Assembly: GCF_018446385.1 (NCBI RefSeq)
Contig: NC_055996.1
Coordinates: forward strand, 132,356,532-132,420,531
Length of the DNA stretch: 64,000 bases
Direction of reading: 5' to 3'
Origin: Zingiber officinale
Lineage: Eukaryota; Streptophyta; Magnoliopsida; Zingiberales; Zingiberaceae
This document shows, in pieces, positions 1 through 9,897 of the stretch. Position 1 is the first letter of the stretch. The number at the start of each line of letters is the position of its first letter. Below the pieces are notes generated by a model that saw nothing but the letters and a program-made list of their open reading frames with translations, was not told where the DNA came from and did no database searches. The translations under genes and the position numbers were made by a program.

Positions 1-339
1 CATCCTTCTTGATGGTGAGCCAGGTTAGTTAATGATCGACTTTCTTGCACATTAAAAGGGGAATGCTCTCAAAGACGCTGGACATGCTCTCAAAGACGCT
101 GGACATTATAGGGTGACTTTTTAATTTGGACATTTTTATTCTCTTAAGTTTTTTTTCCTTGTTGAATAACTTCATTTTAATAATTTTTCCCAAGTCATGC
201 TTTGCTTTACAACCTAACCATCCACAAGCATTGTCAAGCCTTGGCAGCATATACATGGATTGGTAAGCTTTAGAAATGTTTGATGGCAACTGTGCGGATA
301 GTTTATTTTTGTTCCTTAATGAAACTTCTCTTCATGTAG

Positions 340-1127
340 CAACATGATGAGTGTTCCTGCATCATTCTATAAGGCAACTTTAGCAGTTACAACAGGGATA
401 TCTGCGCCCTTCAACAACTTGGCTATTATATACAAGCAACAGGTAGAGTACTATATCTGTCTTTTTCATTGCAATCATGTACTAACAACATGTTCATTGC
501 CATCATGCCCTCGCAATCATGCTTGGTTTTTTGTCAAACAGTTGGCTACATCACGTTTATGTTTTAACAGGATACAGTTAGAATGCCATCTAGACTGCTA
601 TGAGATTGAAGCGAGAAGGATCATCAGTGATGGATGGTCGTTGACCATTTAGTGCAACTACCTCTCATTTTAGTGGGGAAGCATCTGCATTGGCTTTGAC
701 AAATACAGTTTAAAATATTTTATTGGATCAAACTTTTCTTAGGGATATGAATTCCAGTTTACTATGTGGAATTTTTGTAAAAATCACTTCTCGCTTTTAT
801 TTCTTCCTTATTCAATCATGAGATTTTTGTCTGTTTATATTGGCAAGATACTTCGGCTAATTTTGTTAATTTGGTAGATACTAGGCAGCACCTACACAGC
901 TACACTGCTAGTTCAACCTTTGCTTCCTGTGTGGATATTCAATCATGAGAATTGCTGCTTTCTTCTAGTTCTTCCCAGACTGCTGTTGATGGTCTTGTCA
1001 ATAGAGGGAACACATTTAAGGAGATTGGTAGAGTTACTGAAGCAATTCAGGATTATATACGTGCTATGAATATCAGACCAACTATGCCTGAAGCCCATGA
1101 AAATTTGGCTTCAGCTTACAAAGATAG
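340..1127 (+). pseudogene. SEC: SECRET AGENT (O-GlcNAc transferase) TPR fragment
   Basis: Two exon-like blocks encode part of the tetratricopeptide array of the plant O-linked GlcNAc transferase SEC, which glycosylates nuclear and cytosolic proteins. Block 1 (340-442) reads ...FYKATLAVTTG..., then APFNNLAIIYKQQ, with an AG acceptor before it and a GT donor after it. Block 2 (979-1127) reads AVDGLVNRGNTFKEIGRV, then TEAIQDYI, then PTMPEAHENLASAYKD, and ends at AG|GTAATT. The residues expected between the blocks (the NYADAISCYNEVL part) are missing or unreadable, and neither the N-terminal TPRs nor the catalytic domain is present. Introns are retained, so this is a genomic capture and not a retrocopy. 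It lies in CACTA B on the same strand as the element's terminal exon. It cannot make an active enzyme. Confidence 0.85.
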
Positions 1128-1341
1128 GTAATTTCTTCTTTGAATTTGTGCCGGTGTTGGACTATATCAGTATCTTACATCTATGATTCTTCTTTCTATT
1201 TATTTGTGGTTGAGATAATTGATGAATGTTTCTCTTGTTAAGCATTCCAATTACTCATCTTGTTACCTGGTGCTCTTACTGCTTTTTCAACTATGATTTT
1301 TTGTCTTGATTTACTAATATATTATTTATGTGTTTTTACAG

Positions 1342-1399
1342 TTTACAAATCTCAAGTACTCGGTTCGAGTGGGCTGAATGTATGCTAGATTACATTTGA
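1342..1399 (+). pseudogene. Terminal exon shared with CACTA A, damaged copy
   Basis: After a TTTTTACAG acceptor this block starts TTTACAAATCTCAAGTACTC, the same as the minus-strand exon at 2603-2683 in CACTA A, but it lacks 23 bases present there. That length is not a multiple of three, so the frame is broken and stops early. It lies just downstream of the SEC blocks on the same strand. Its protein family is not recognised; it is probably the last exon of the family's original gene. Confidence 0.6.
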
Positions 1400-2030
1400 A
1401 GTGCGGTTCTACCTTGATGTGTTAAAAGAATGTTCTACCTTGATTTTGATATCTATTAGCTAGCTTTTGATGTAAAAAGAATGTTTGGGTATTTTATGGA
1501 TACTGTTGTAAGAAGATTATTTATATAATTTGTGAATATTTGTGTATTTTATGGATACTGTTGTAAGAAGATTATTTATATAATTTGTGAATATTTGTGT
1601 ATTTTATGGATATTGTTGAATGAAGAATATTTGTATAATTTGTGAATATTTGTGTATTTTTTTTTATTATTGTCGGTTTTTCATTATTTCAGAAATCAAA
1701 TTTGTGCTGTTAAAAAATATACATATTGTTGGTTGCTACTCGGAAAACCTAGAGGTTCCACTGTACAAAAATTTTGTACAAAGGTCTGAACCTTTTCCTA
1801 GCTACCATGTGTTCTTTTAAATTAAATTTTGGATCGCCTGCGGAACTTAACACGTTTGATCCAAAACTTAATCTATTCGTTCTTTTAGGTTTTGACTTGG
1901 GTCTCCTGCGGAACTTAACACGTTCAACCCAAATCACCTTAAGTTATTAATTCCATTAAATATTAATTTCCATAATTGGTTCCCAGTACTGACGTGGCGA
2001 GGCACATGGCCTTCTTAGATATGGGAGCAA

Positions 2031-2058
2031 CACTACAACAAAATCGCTCATAGACATC
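2031..2058 (+). repeat. Left terminal inverted repeat of CACTA A
   Basis: The first 28 bases are the exact reverse complement of 7316-7343. The CACTA start and the 3-bp duplication CAA beside it define the element end. Confidence 0.95.
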
Positions 2059-2345
2059 GGTTTTCCACCGGTGTCTATTTGATTTTCGACCGATGTCTAT
2101 GAAGCCGATGTTAAAAGTCTGCCATTTTAGACATCGGGTTAAAATCGGTGTAGTATCACTTAACAACACCGGTTTTCGAATCGGTTATTAACCGGTGTAG
2201 TATCACTTAACGACACCGTTTCATACACGGTGTAAAACCGATGTAATATTGTATGTTAATAACATCAGTTTTGGCAGCGGTAAATGACCGATGTAATATT
2301 ACTTTATAACACCGGTTTTACATCGGTGGAAAACCGATGTAATAT
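2040..2345. repeat. Left subterminal repeats of CACTA A
   Basis: Short repeats containing CCGATGT, ACCGGTGT and ACACCGGTTTT occur many times in both orientations, often as small palindromes. In En/Spm elements such repeats are the binding sites of the TNPA-type protein; that role is inferred from the family. The reverse complement of the same block ends CACTA B at 9587-9897. Confidence 0.8.
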
Positions 2346-2602
2346 GTATTTTTTCTAACAGCACAGATTTGATTTTAAAACCGACAATAACAAAAAAAAA
2401 TACACAAATATTCACAAATTGTACAAATATTCTTCATTCAATAATATCCATAAAATACACAAATATTCACAAATTATATAAATAATCTTCTTACAACAAT
2501 ATCCATAAAATACCCAAACATTCTTTTTACATCAAAAGCTAGCTAATAAATATCAAAATCAAGGTAGAACATTCTTTTAACACATCAAGGTAGAACCGCA
2601 CT

Positions 2603-2683
2603 TCAAATGTAATCTAGCATGCATTCAGCCCACTCGAACCGCACTTCATCAATTTCAACTCTGGAGTACTTGAGATTTGTAAA
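2603..2683 (-). CDS. Terminal exon of the CACTA A/B family gene
   Basis: On the minus strand a TTTTTACAG acceptor is followed by 26 sense codons and a TGA. The peptide begins FTNLKYSRVEIDEV and ends AECMLDYI. The exon is open and lies downstream of the captured HISN4, NPH3 and F-box pieces on the same strand, so a spliced chimeric transcript could end here. The same exon occurs, damaged, in CACTA B. I do not recognise the protein family. The region from here to about 4900 is AT-rich with no other coding that I can support. Confidence 0.5.
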   Translation of the reverse strand, partial: FTNLKYSRVEIDEVRFEWAECMLDYI

Positions 2684-5044
2684 CTGTAAAAACACATAAA
2701 TCCACCATATGTCAAATAACTAAAACAAATGTGTACATGTATCAAATAAAATAGAATACTGAGTTTTTAAAGGCTGCTGTGGAAGATAACGAATATAACA
2801 TAGAATCTAAAACTTTCATATATGACACTTAGTATATGCTGCTTAGAATATAACATAGATAATTTGCTCCTTCTAATTCAAGTGTACAGATTGATAAGAA
2901 CCGACAGCATCATACAACAACTTACTAGGCATGATAATGGTTGAACAAAGAAATATGACTACACAACAAATCTAGTGAAGCATAGAAGAACAAAGCTACC
3001 TCTGATGAAGAGATATACTATTTATTGTACTACCTCTGATGCCATCTTGGTATCCTGAATATCCTGCACTAAGCCCCCTATTTTCTGTGATTTCTGCTAC
3101 CAACCACAGCAGCAAGGAATGCGGCAAGAAGGCAGCTGCCTCCTTAGTTCAGCACCCAAAACAGCAAGTTAGAGCTTCCTTTTGGGTCCATTCAATCCTC
3201 TAGTAAGTAGAAACTATTTTCCCTTTGGTTTATGATGGATTTGGAGTGTCTTGACCTAAGATATAATCCTCTTGTAGCCCTCTATATTAAAGGCCAGCAT
3301 ACATGGAAAATTCAGAATATTCTTCTGAAGTCATAACAGGGTAGGTAAACTTTACTTGTAGTTTTTATTCATTTGCTTCATGTAGGAGTAGATTCTAGTA
3401 AATTCCCACACATTTAATGTTTAATGATCGGCTAGGATAAGATTAGGGATCAACATGATCATTCCTCAGCCATGTGGTAGGGTAGATTGTAGCCTAAATA
3501 ATGTAGTTAGGGTTCTCTATCTGATTAATGAAAAACATGAATATAGGTAAAAACAAAAGAGGTGAGTAAAATAATGAAGAGGGGTTAAATCATAAAAACA
3601 AAGAGTTCCCTATTCTTGAGGTACCCACAGGCATATTGACACTCACTCTTACTTCTAGTTGAACTTGAAATTTATTGGTATAGCTAAATATGGTAATGGG
3701 TACCCTTTAAGTTTGATTACCCATTTATCTTAATAGGTTAGGTTAAATTCGAGTATCAATGTGTTAGATATTTAGAGGAAGTTGAGCAGGTTAAAAATGT
3801 AATCAATACTTTAATCCTAAGGTTACCATTTAAGATAGCTTATCCAGCCACTCTACTCACTGCAGCTCCTAATCTCTAATTCCTTTCTTCTTAGGCAATC
3901 ATTTAGTCTCCAACTAGTATCTGGTTTGTAACAAAAGCATAGCATCCGGTTTGTAACTTATTTTAGGCAAATAAAGCAACCATATAAGCTTATGAAATGA
4001 GAGAATGCTACACTCATTAATGGTTGCATAAGGATTGCTTAAGTCAACATATAAATTTTCTTTAATGGGATGTAGGTCAATTAATATGGGTTGTTTAATT
4101 CATGTGTTTTATGTTGTGTGAATTGCTTAAGGTCATCCCTAAGCTACTGTACATGCTATGTCAGAGCTAAATTCGTCCCAATTTGTGTGGGTTCTTTTCT
4201 CCTTTTCACCTAAGCCATATGCATAAACCATGTACATATTAAGTAGAAGCAACTAGTTTTCACTCTTGTGAAACAAAACATCTAATGCTTTTTGTAAACG
4301 TTTACATGCTATCAAATTAAGAGTGTCAAGTTTTGATTGGAAGTGTGGATGTTTCCAGCGGTATACAGCTTTCTGAAGAATCAAACATAATCAGATACAC
4401 CGCTACAATGTGATAGTGTACATAAGCATATCACGCATAACAAGCCACAAGTCCTATCAATCTACCATTAATTATGTACTTACATTCATAGTATTGGTTC
4501 AAGTCATATCTAAGTTCATGTCGATCTCTTCACATTTATAAATTTTTCAAATAATTAATATTAGCTTCTGCAAATGATGTTGCCCCTACAGATAAAAACA
4601 TTCATTGGACAATAAAGGTTGAGAAAAATAACCACCTCAAAGTTTCCTTTCAGTTCTGATTCTAGCTTTTGGTGAGACTCTCGTTGTACAATTCCTCGTA
4701 AGCCAACTGAATCTGCTTTCTTTGGGTGGCATTTCTATGCGCTAAAATGTTGATCAGTGTCTTCTCATTAGTTCCCCATCCTGACACATGTAGATGTCGC
4801 AGTAAGGCTATTTAGCTTATACAAATTTTGCTTCACTATTTCTTCATAAATTTATATATGCTATTCAAAACTAGTGTATCTGAGCAAGGTATCGAAATAC
4901 ACTGTAGAAGAACTTGCATCTCTCTTATGCACAATGACATTATATGAGGCCTTGATGAACCCATTGCTAGACATTAGGCTTCAAAGGGACAAGGCTTCAG
5001 GGATGGACAAACAGAACACTTTTGCAAACTCCAAGAAAAATTAC

Positions 5045-5586
5045 CATCACAGTCTATGCAGTTTAATAGTATTTCTCCAGCTCCAAGTTCTTGGACAGCT
5101 TTTGCAAGTTCAAAAGCTCCAATAGGCCGAACCTCACGTCCACCATTGACCTCCACAAGAAAAGGTCAAATCAGACAAGAGAAAGATTTGAAGACCTTGT
5201 TTGTTCATCTGAGGTTAACACAAAGTAATCCAATTTATAGTTACGAGTTTGGGTTGAAGCATCCAGACTAGTTTGAAGAAATTAGTGACAAAATACATGA
5301 CTAGGGAAAATAATGTGCATAAATAATGAAAAGCTTACTGTGCACTGATACCATGCCTACTCTTCACCTGAGGGGCCTGAAGTTATCATGGAAGAAGAAA
5401 TGTAATCATAGAGAAGTGGAAAGAAACATATAATGAGAAAAGCAATAATTTGTGGAGCTAAAAGAAGCAAGAAAGGCAAAATTATAATTATATAGTACCT
5501 GAGGAAGAAACCTTAATGGTCTTAAATTCAACATCATCAGGGCTCCCGACAAAGACTCTCCGAGGGTCAATGCTCACAACTACTGC
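5045..5586 (-). pseudogene. HISN4: Captured HISN4 (imidazole glycerol phosphate synthase) exons
   Basis: Three consecutive exons of the plant HisHF enzyme, a step in histidine synthesis in plastids, are recognisable. Exon 1 (5586-5499) reads AVVVSIDPRRVFVGSPDDV, then EFKTIKV. Exon 2 (5376-5339) reads GPSGEE, a TAG stop, then AWYQCT; a Tyr is usual at the stop. Exon 3 (5150-5045) reads [19 protein letters not shown], then [17 protein letters not shown]. Exon borders have AG acceptors and GT donors. The glutamine amidotransferase half, the start of the cyclase half and the last part are absent. Only the middle of the cyclase barrel remains, so no enzyme can result. It is cargo of CACTA A, captured with introns. 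Confidence 0.88.
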
Positions 5587-5861
5587 CTGATGGAGTTAAA
5601 AGTATCGACAATAAACATTATCATTGTCATTGTTTTTTTTAGTAAGTCAGATGCATACTGCACAAAATTGAAAATCCATTTTCCACAATAGTGAATATCA
5701 AGAAAAGAAGGTGACAAGAAATGCAACTTGAGTTGTACTCTCAGTAAACAATTAACCTATCACATACTTTCATTGAACAGGTTCAGATAGGGAGAGAGAA
5801 CAGCTGAAATATAGGTGCAACAAACATAGGATCAAGGTTATAGAATGGGAACAAATAAACA

Positions 5862-5957
5862 TCAAGAATATACGTAGTCACCAGCTCTCCTCATTGCAGC
5901 GATAACTCGTTGATAAAGATCAATTTTTAGCATAGAAAGGTCTTCCACCCACCAGTC
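5862..5957 (-). pseudogene. Captured NPH3-domain exon fragment
   Basis: After a GTCAG acceptor at 5958-5962 the minus strand encodes DWWVEDLSMLKIDLYQRVI followed by AAMRRAG. This W-WVEDL-IDLY-RVI-AM pattern is the start of the NPH3 domain of plant BTB-NPH3 proteins (phototropin-signalling and auxin-related adaptors). Neither the BTB domain nor the rest of NPH3 is visible nearby. It lies between the HISN4 and F-box pieces and on their strand. A GT follows AAMRRAG, so the exon may end there. Confidence 0.65.
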
Positions 5958-6860
5958 CTGACAATGCATCATTAATTTTCCTGATCTGCTATCACATTCT
6001 AAGTGAGCTAAACCAGAAACCAAATCAAAAGAAATCCGTAAACGATGCTGCAGGGGAAAATTCATTGAGTGGAAATTACCCAAAGATTTCAAATCAACTT
6101 CTCACGAAGACACAAATTCGACTCTAAATCATTCCGAAACCCTCCAATTAGGAACCAAAACTTCAAGGAAAGCTCGAATCACTTCTGACCTCTCTGTGAC
6201 CCATTCTAACAAACAGGTAATGTGCAACTCTCTACAACTTGTTCATCATGGAAAACACAACACAACTCAACCTTAAATCATCGAACACCAGCCAAAATCT
6301 CTAGGAAAACCTACTGTGAACACATCAGAAATCACTGTCAAACAATTTTGGGTAACATACGCAAACCAAGCAGTAACCTTCAACCGAAACCTCCAACAAG
6401 AACACATCCCACCGAGAAGAATCCAACCCGAATCGTATACAAAGAAAAACCAATCAAACACATCCACAGAAGAGGAAAACATATTGAAAGCGTCTACAAA
6501 AGAAGTAAATCAAAACATCTCCAGGAAGAACAATCAAAGCCTTTACCAGAAGAAAACCAGTCGAAATCCATACCAAATCCTCACTTTCTATAGGTTTTCC
6601 ACCCCACTATACCTCATGGATTTCGAGTTATCACAGGTAGATACACTTGCCTCTTTCTTCTTCGTCTCGCCTCCACTCGTCCTCACGTTGTGCCCCGTCA
6701 GCTGTGGCGCCGCCTGCGAAGCTCAGCTAGGCAGCGAAATGGAGCGACGAGTGGCTCTGTCGACTCAGGAAAAATGGAAAGAAGAGAAGGGTCGGCGGAA
6801 TCGGGCAGGGAGATGTGACGAGGAAATGAACCCACTGTTCAAAGGGGACGGCGACGGCGA

Positions 6861-6962
6861 GAAATCGAGGGAGCGGAAGTTGAGGCGGCGCCAGCAGCTA
6901 GGGTCGAGGGAGGCGCGGTACCAGGACTTGCAGACGAAGGGGACGGCGACGGCGAGATCTCC
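6861..6962 (-). pseudogene. Captured F-box protein exon fragment
   Basis: Reading the minus strand of this GC-rich stretch gives VPFVCKSWYRASLDPSCWRR followed by LNFRSLDF. The VCKSW-ASLDP-CWRRL pattern is the C-terminal half of an F-box in plant F-box/LRR proteins, the substrate receptors of SCF ubiquitin ligases. The surrounding GC-rich block (about 6660-7010) looks like a host first exon and 5' UTR. It is the most upstream cargo piece in CACTA A in the direction of the minus-strand exons, so it could supply the start of a chimeric transcript. A plus-strand reading frame over it is a shadow. Confidence 0.6.
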
Positions 6963-7099
6963 GAGGGCGAGACGGCGGAAGGGGAAGAGGGAGATGAGGC
7001 TGAGGTTTAGGTTTAGGTTTATGTTGAGAGAAGGGGCACGATATTGGTTTAGGTTTGGAGGGAATTTTGTGAAGTCTTGTAAATTTTAGCCGGTGAAAA

Positions 7100-7315
7100 A
7101 ATTAAATTATTTAAGAAGGGGTTTATTAACATCGGATTTTAAAAACCGATGTTAAAATCGGTGTCTATTAACCAAAAAAAGGGCGCTCATAGACATCGCC
7201 TAAAAAACCGATGTCTATGAGCTAAAATCTGCGCTCATAGACATCGGTTTTTAGAAAAACCGGTGTAAAATACTCAAAGACTTCGGTTTTAGCCTAAAAC
7301 CGATGTTGTTCCACT
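7100..7315. repeat. Right subterminal repeats of CACTA A
   Basis: Copies of ACCGATGTYTA, ACATCGG and AGACATCGGTTTTT occur in both orientations, the same repeat family as in the left arm but in a shorter array. Confidence 0.8.
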
Positions 7316-7343
7316 GATGTCTATGAGCGATTTTGTTGTAGTG
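7316..7343 (-). repeat. Right terminal inverted repeat of CACTA A
   Basis: Exact reverse complement of 2031-2058, ending TTGTAGTG, followed by the CAA duplication at 7344-7346. Confidence 0.95.
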
Positions 7344-9897
7344 CAACCACCACCGACTAGACAAAACCTTTTATGGAAAGCTAATATTTAATTTCCTAAA
7401 ATAACTTTAGGTTAACCGAAAAGAACAATCAAATCACAAGGGAAAGAAAAACAAAAGAACACTATATCGAAAACAAATTCGAAACTCTAGAATCGTATGC
7501 CTCTTGTATTTAGTATTATTTTCAAAAATAACTAGTATGATGCGGAAACAAAAATTACTAGTTATACCTTTTAGAAAGACCTCTTGATCTTCTACCGTAT
7601 TCCTCTTCTAACCTCGGACGTTGTGTGGGCAACGATCTTCCGAGATGAGAACCACCAAGCACCTTCTTCTTCCTTACAAGTTTCGGCCATCAAAACTTCT
7701 CCTAGGATGAAGAGGTTCGGCCACCACCACCATGCTCCAAGGGATGCTAGAAAAGAGGCTTCTCCTTCTTCTCCTTCTTAGATCCGCCACCAAAGCTATC
7801 TCCACCATGAGAAGGTTTCGCCACACAAAGGAGAGGAGAGGAAAGAAAGGGCCGGCCACACCCAAGGAGAAAAGAGAGGAAAAATAGAATAGAGTCGTTA
7901 GCCTTGAAGCCTCCTCTACCCCTCTTTTATAATCCTTGGTCTTGGCAAATAAGGAAAATTTAATAAAACTTCCTTAATTCTTTTGCCATTGAAAAGGAAA
8001 ATTTATTTAATTAAAATAATTTTCTTTTCAAATTATAATGGCCGGCCACTCTTCTCCCCAAAACAAGGAGAGTTTTAATTAAAACAAAATTAAAACTTCC
8101 TAATTTGTTTCTAGAAATTTATAAAATTTCTCCAATAATTTTAATCCTTCATGATTGGTTAATAAAAGAAATTTTATAAATTAAAATCTTTCTTTTAAAC
8201 ATGTGGATAATTTCCAAAAGGAAAGTTATCTCTAAAATTAAAATCTCCTTTCAATCTACAAATAAGGAAAGATATTAAATCTTTTCTTAATCTTTGTAGA
8301 AACTAATAAAAGAGAATTTTTAATTTTAAACTTTCTTTTAAATCATGAATATAATTAAAAGGAAAGTTTTTACCAAAATTAAAATCAACCTTTTAATCTA
8401 CAAATAAGGAAAGAGATTTTAACTCTTCTCTTAATCTTTTGTAGAATCTTATAAAAGGAAGGATTTAAATTTTTAAACTCTCTTTTAAATTATATTATCC
8501 ACATAAGAAAAATTTTAAAATTAAAATTCCTTTTTATTTTAATAGGGGCGGCCACATGAATTCACCCATGAACATACCCATGGCCGGCCCTAGCTTGGTC
8601 TCCAAGCTAACTTGGCCGGCCCCTATAGGATGGGTAAGAAGGTGGGTATAGGTGGGTATAGTACTCTATAATTAAGAGGCTACGATAGGGACCGAGAGGA
8701 GGAATTGGTTTTGGTCTCCCGATAAAATTAAGCATCCCATGCTCGCCCCGAACACACAACTTAATTTTATCAATAATAATTCATTCCACTAGAGAACTAT
8801 TATTGAACTACCGCACCAATCTTAAATTACATTTTGGGCTCCTTCTTATTATGAGTGTGTTAGTCTCCCTGTGTTTAAGATAACAAATGTCCACTAATTA
8901 AGTAAGTTACTGACAACTCACTTAATTAATATCTAGCTCCAAGAGTAGTACCACTCAACTTCATCATCATGTCGGACTAAGTCCACCTGCAGGGTTTAAC
9001 ATGACAATCCTTTTGAGCTCCTCTTGAGGACATTCTCAACCTAGATTACTAGGACACAGTTTCCTTCTATAATCAACAACACACACTATAAGTGATATCA
9101 TTTCCCAACTTATCGGGCTTATTGATTCATCGAACTAAATCTCACCCATTGATAAATTAAAGAAATAAATATCAAATATATGTGCTTGTTATTATATTAG
9201 GATTAAGAGCACACACTTCCATAATAACTGAGGTCTTTGTTCCTTCATAAAGTCAGTATAAAAGGAACGACCTCATATGGTCCTACTCAATACACTCTAA
9301 GTGTACTAGTGTAATTATATAGTTAAGATAAACTAATACCTAATTACACTACGACCTTCCAATGGTTTGTTCCTTTCCATCTTGGTCGTGAGCTTCTGTT
9401 TATAATTTATAAGGAACCAATAACATGATCTTCTGTGTGTGACACCACAAACCATGTTATCTACAATATAAATTAATTGAGCAACTACATTTATCATAAA
9501 TGTAGACATTTGACCAATGTGATTCTTATTTTTAGATAAATGTTTATACCAAAATCTAGGCTTTTAGTATACACTCTAACACATATTACATCGGTTTTCC
9601 ACCGCTGCAAAACCGGTGTTATTAACTAATATTACATCGGTCATTTACCGCTGCCAAAACTGGTGTTATTAACATACAATATTACATCGATTTTACACCG
9701 TTGATGAAACAGTGTCGTTAAGTGATACTACACCGGTTAATAACCGATTCGAAGACCAGTGTCGTTAAGTGATACTACACCGGTTTTAACCCAATGTCTA
9801 AAATGACAGACTTTTAACATCGGCTTCATAGACATCGGTCGAAAATGAAATAGACACCGGTGGAAAATCGATCTCTATGAGGGTTTTTGTTGTAATG

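Larger units (their letters stand above)
2031..7343 (+). mobile_element. CACTA (En/Spm) element A, complete, carries host gene pieces
   Basis: A 5,313-bp element with CACTACAACAAAATCG-type ends on both sides; the inverted terminal repeat is identical over 28 bp (2031-2058 and 7316-7343). The 3-bp duplication CAA (2028-2030 and 7344-7346) is the CACTA size; removing the element rejoins the solo LTR sequence GGGAGCAACCACCACC. Both arms are built from short palindromic repeats around ACATCGGTTTT and ACCGGTGT. No TNP2 or TNPA coding is seen. The interior contains minus-strand pieces of an F-box gene, an NPH3-domain gene and HISN4, then a terminal exon. It must have been mobilised in trans. Confidence 0.95.
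1727..9581 (-). mobile_element. Solo copia LTR, minus strand, split by CACTA A
   Basis: The two parts 1727-2030 and 7347-9581 together make about 2.54 kb and match, in reverse complement, the LTRs at 15534-17967 and 23060-25479. It starts TGTTGGTTGC at 1727 and ends ACACTCTAACA at 9581, giving TG...CA termini. The 5-bp direct repeat CATAT at 1722-1726 and 9582-9586 is its target-site duplication. No internal domain, primer-binding site or polypurine tract is present, so it is a solo LTR left by LTR-LTR recombination. It sits in CACTA B and later received CACTA A. Confidence 0.9.
1..9897 (-). mobile_element. CACTA (En/Spm) element B, partial and interrupted
   Basis: Only one end lies in the window. 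Positions 9587-9897 are a reverse-complement match to the left arm of CACTA A (2031-2345), with the same CCGATGT/ACCGGTGT subterminal repeats, and finish in a decayed terminus TTGTTGTAATG at 9897 where CACTA A has TTGTTGTAGTG. The element continues at 1726 and runs leftward out of the window; 1342-1726 is a reverse-complement match to 2346-2683 of element A. The gap between 1726 and 9587 is a later solo LTR insertion flanked by CATAT. The element sits in the gag of a gypsy element. No transposase coding is visible, so it is non-autonomous as far as seen; the SEC fragment is its cargo if the element really extends past position 1. Confidence 0.75.

Noticed and set aside
340..1127. A working SEC gene
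   Set aside because: Only two TPR exon blocks are readable, coding between them is missing, and they lie against CACTA B sequence.
4874..5271. Plus-strand reading frames over the HISN4 region
   Set aside because: They are shadows of the minus-strand HISN4 exons and match nothing.
6316..7089. 257-residue plus-strand frame at the right end of CACTA A
   Set aside because: Arg-rich, low complexity, antisense to the F-box piece and ending in the subterminal repeats.
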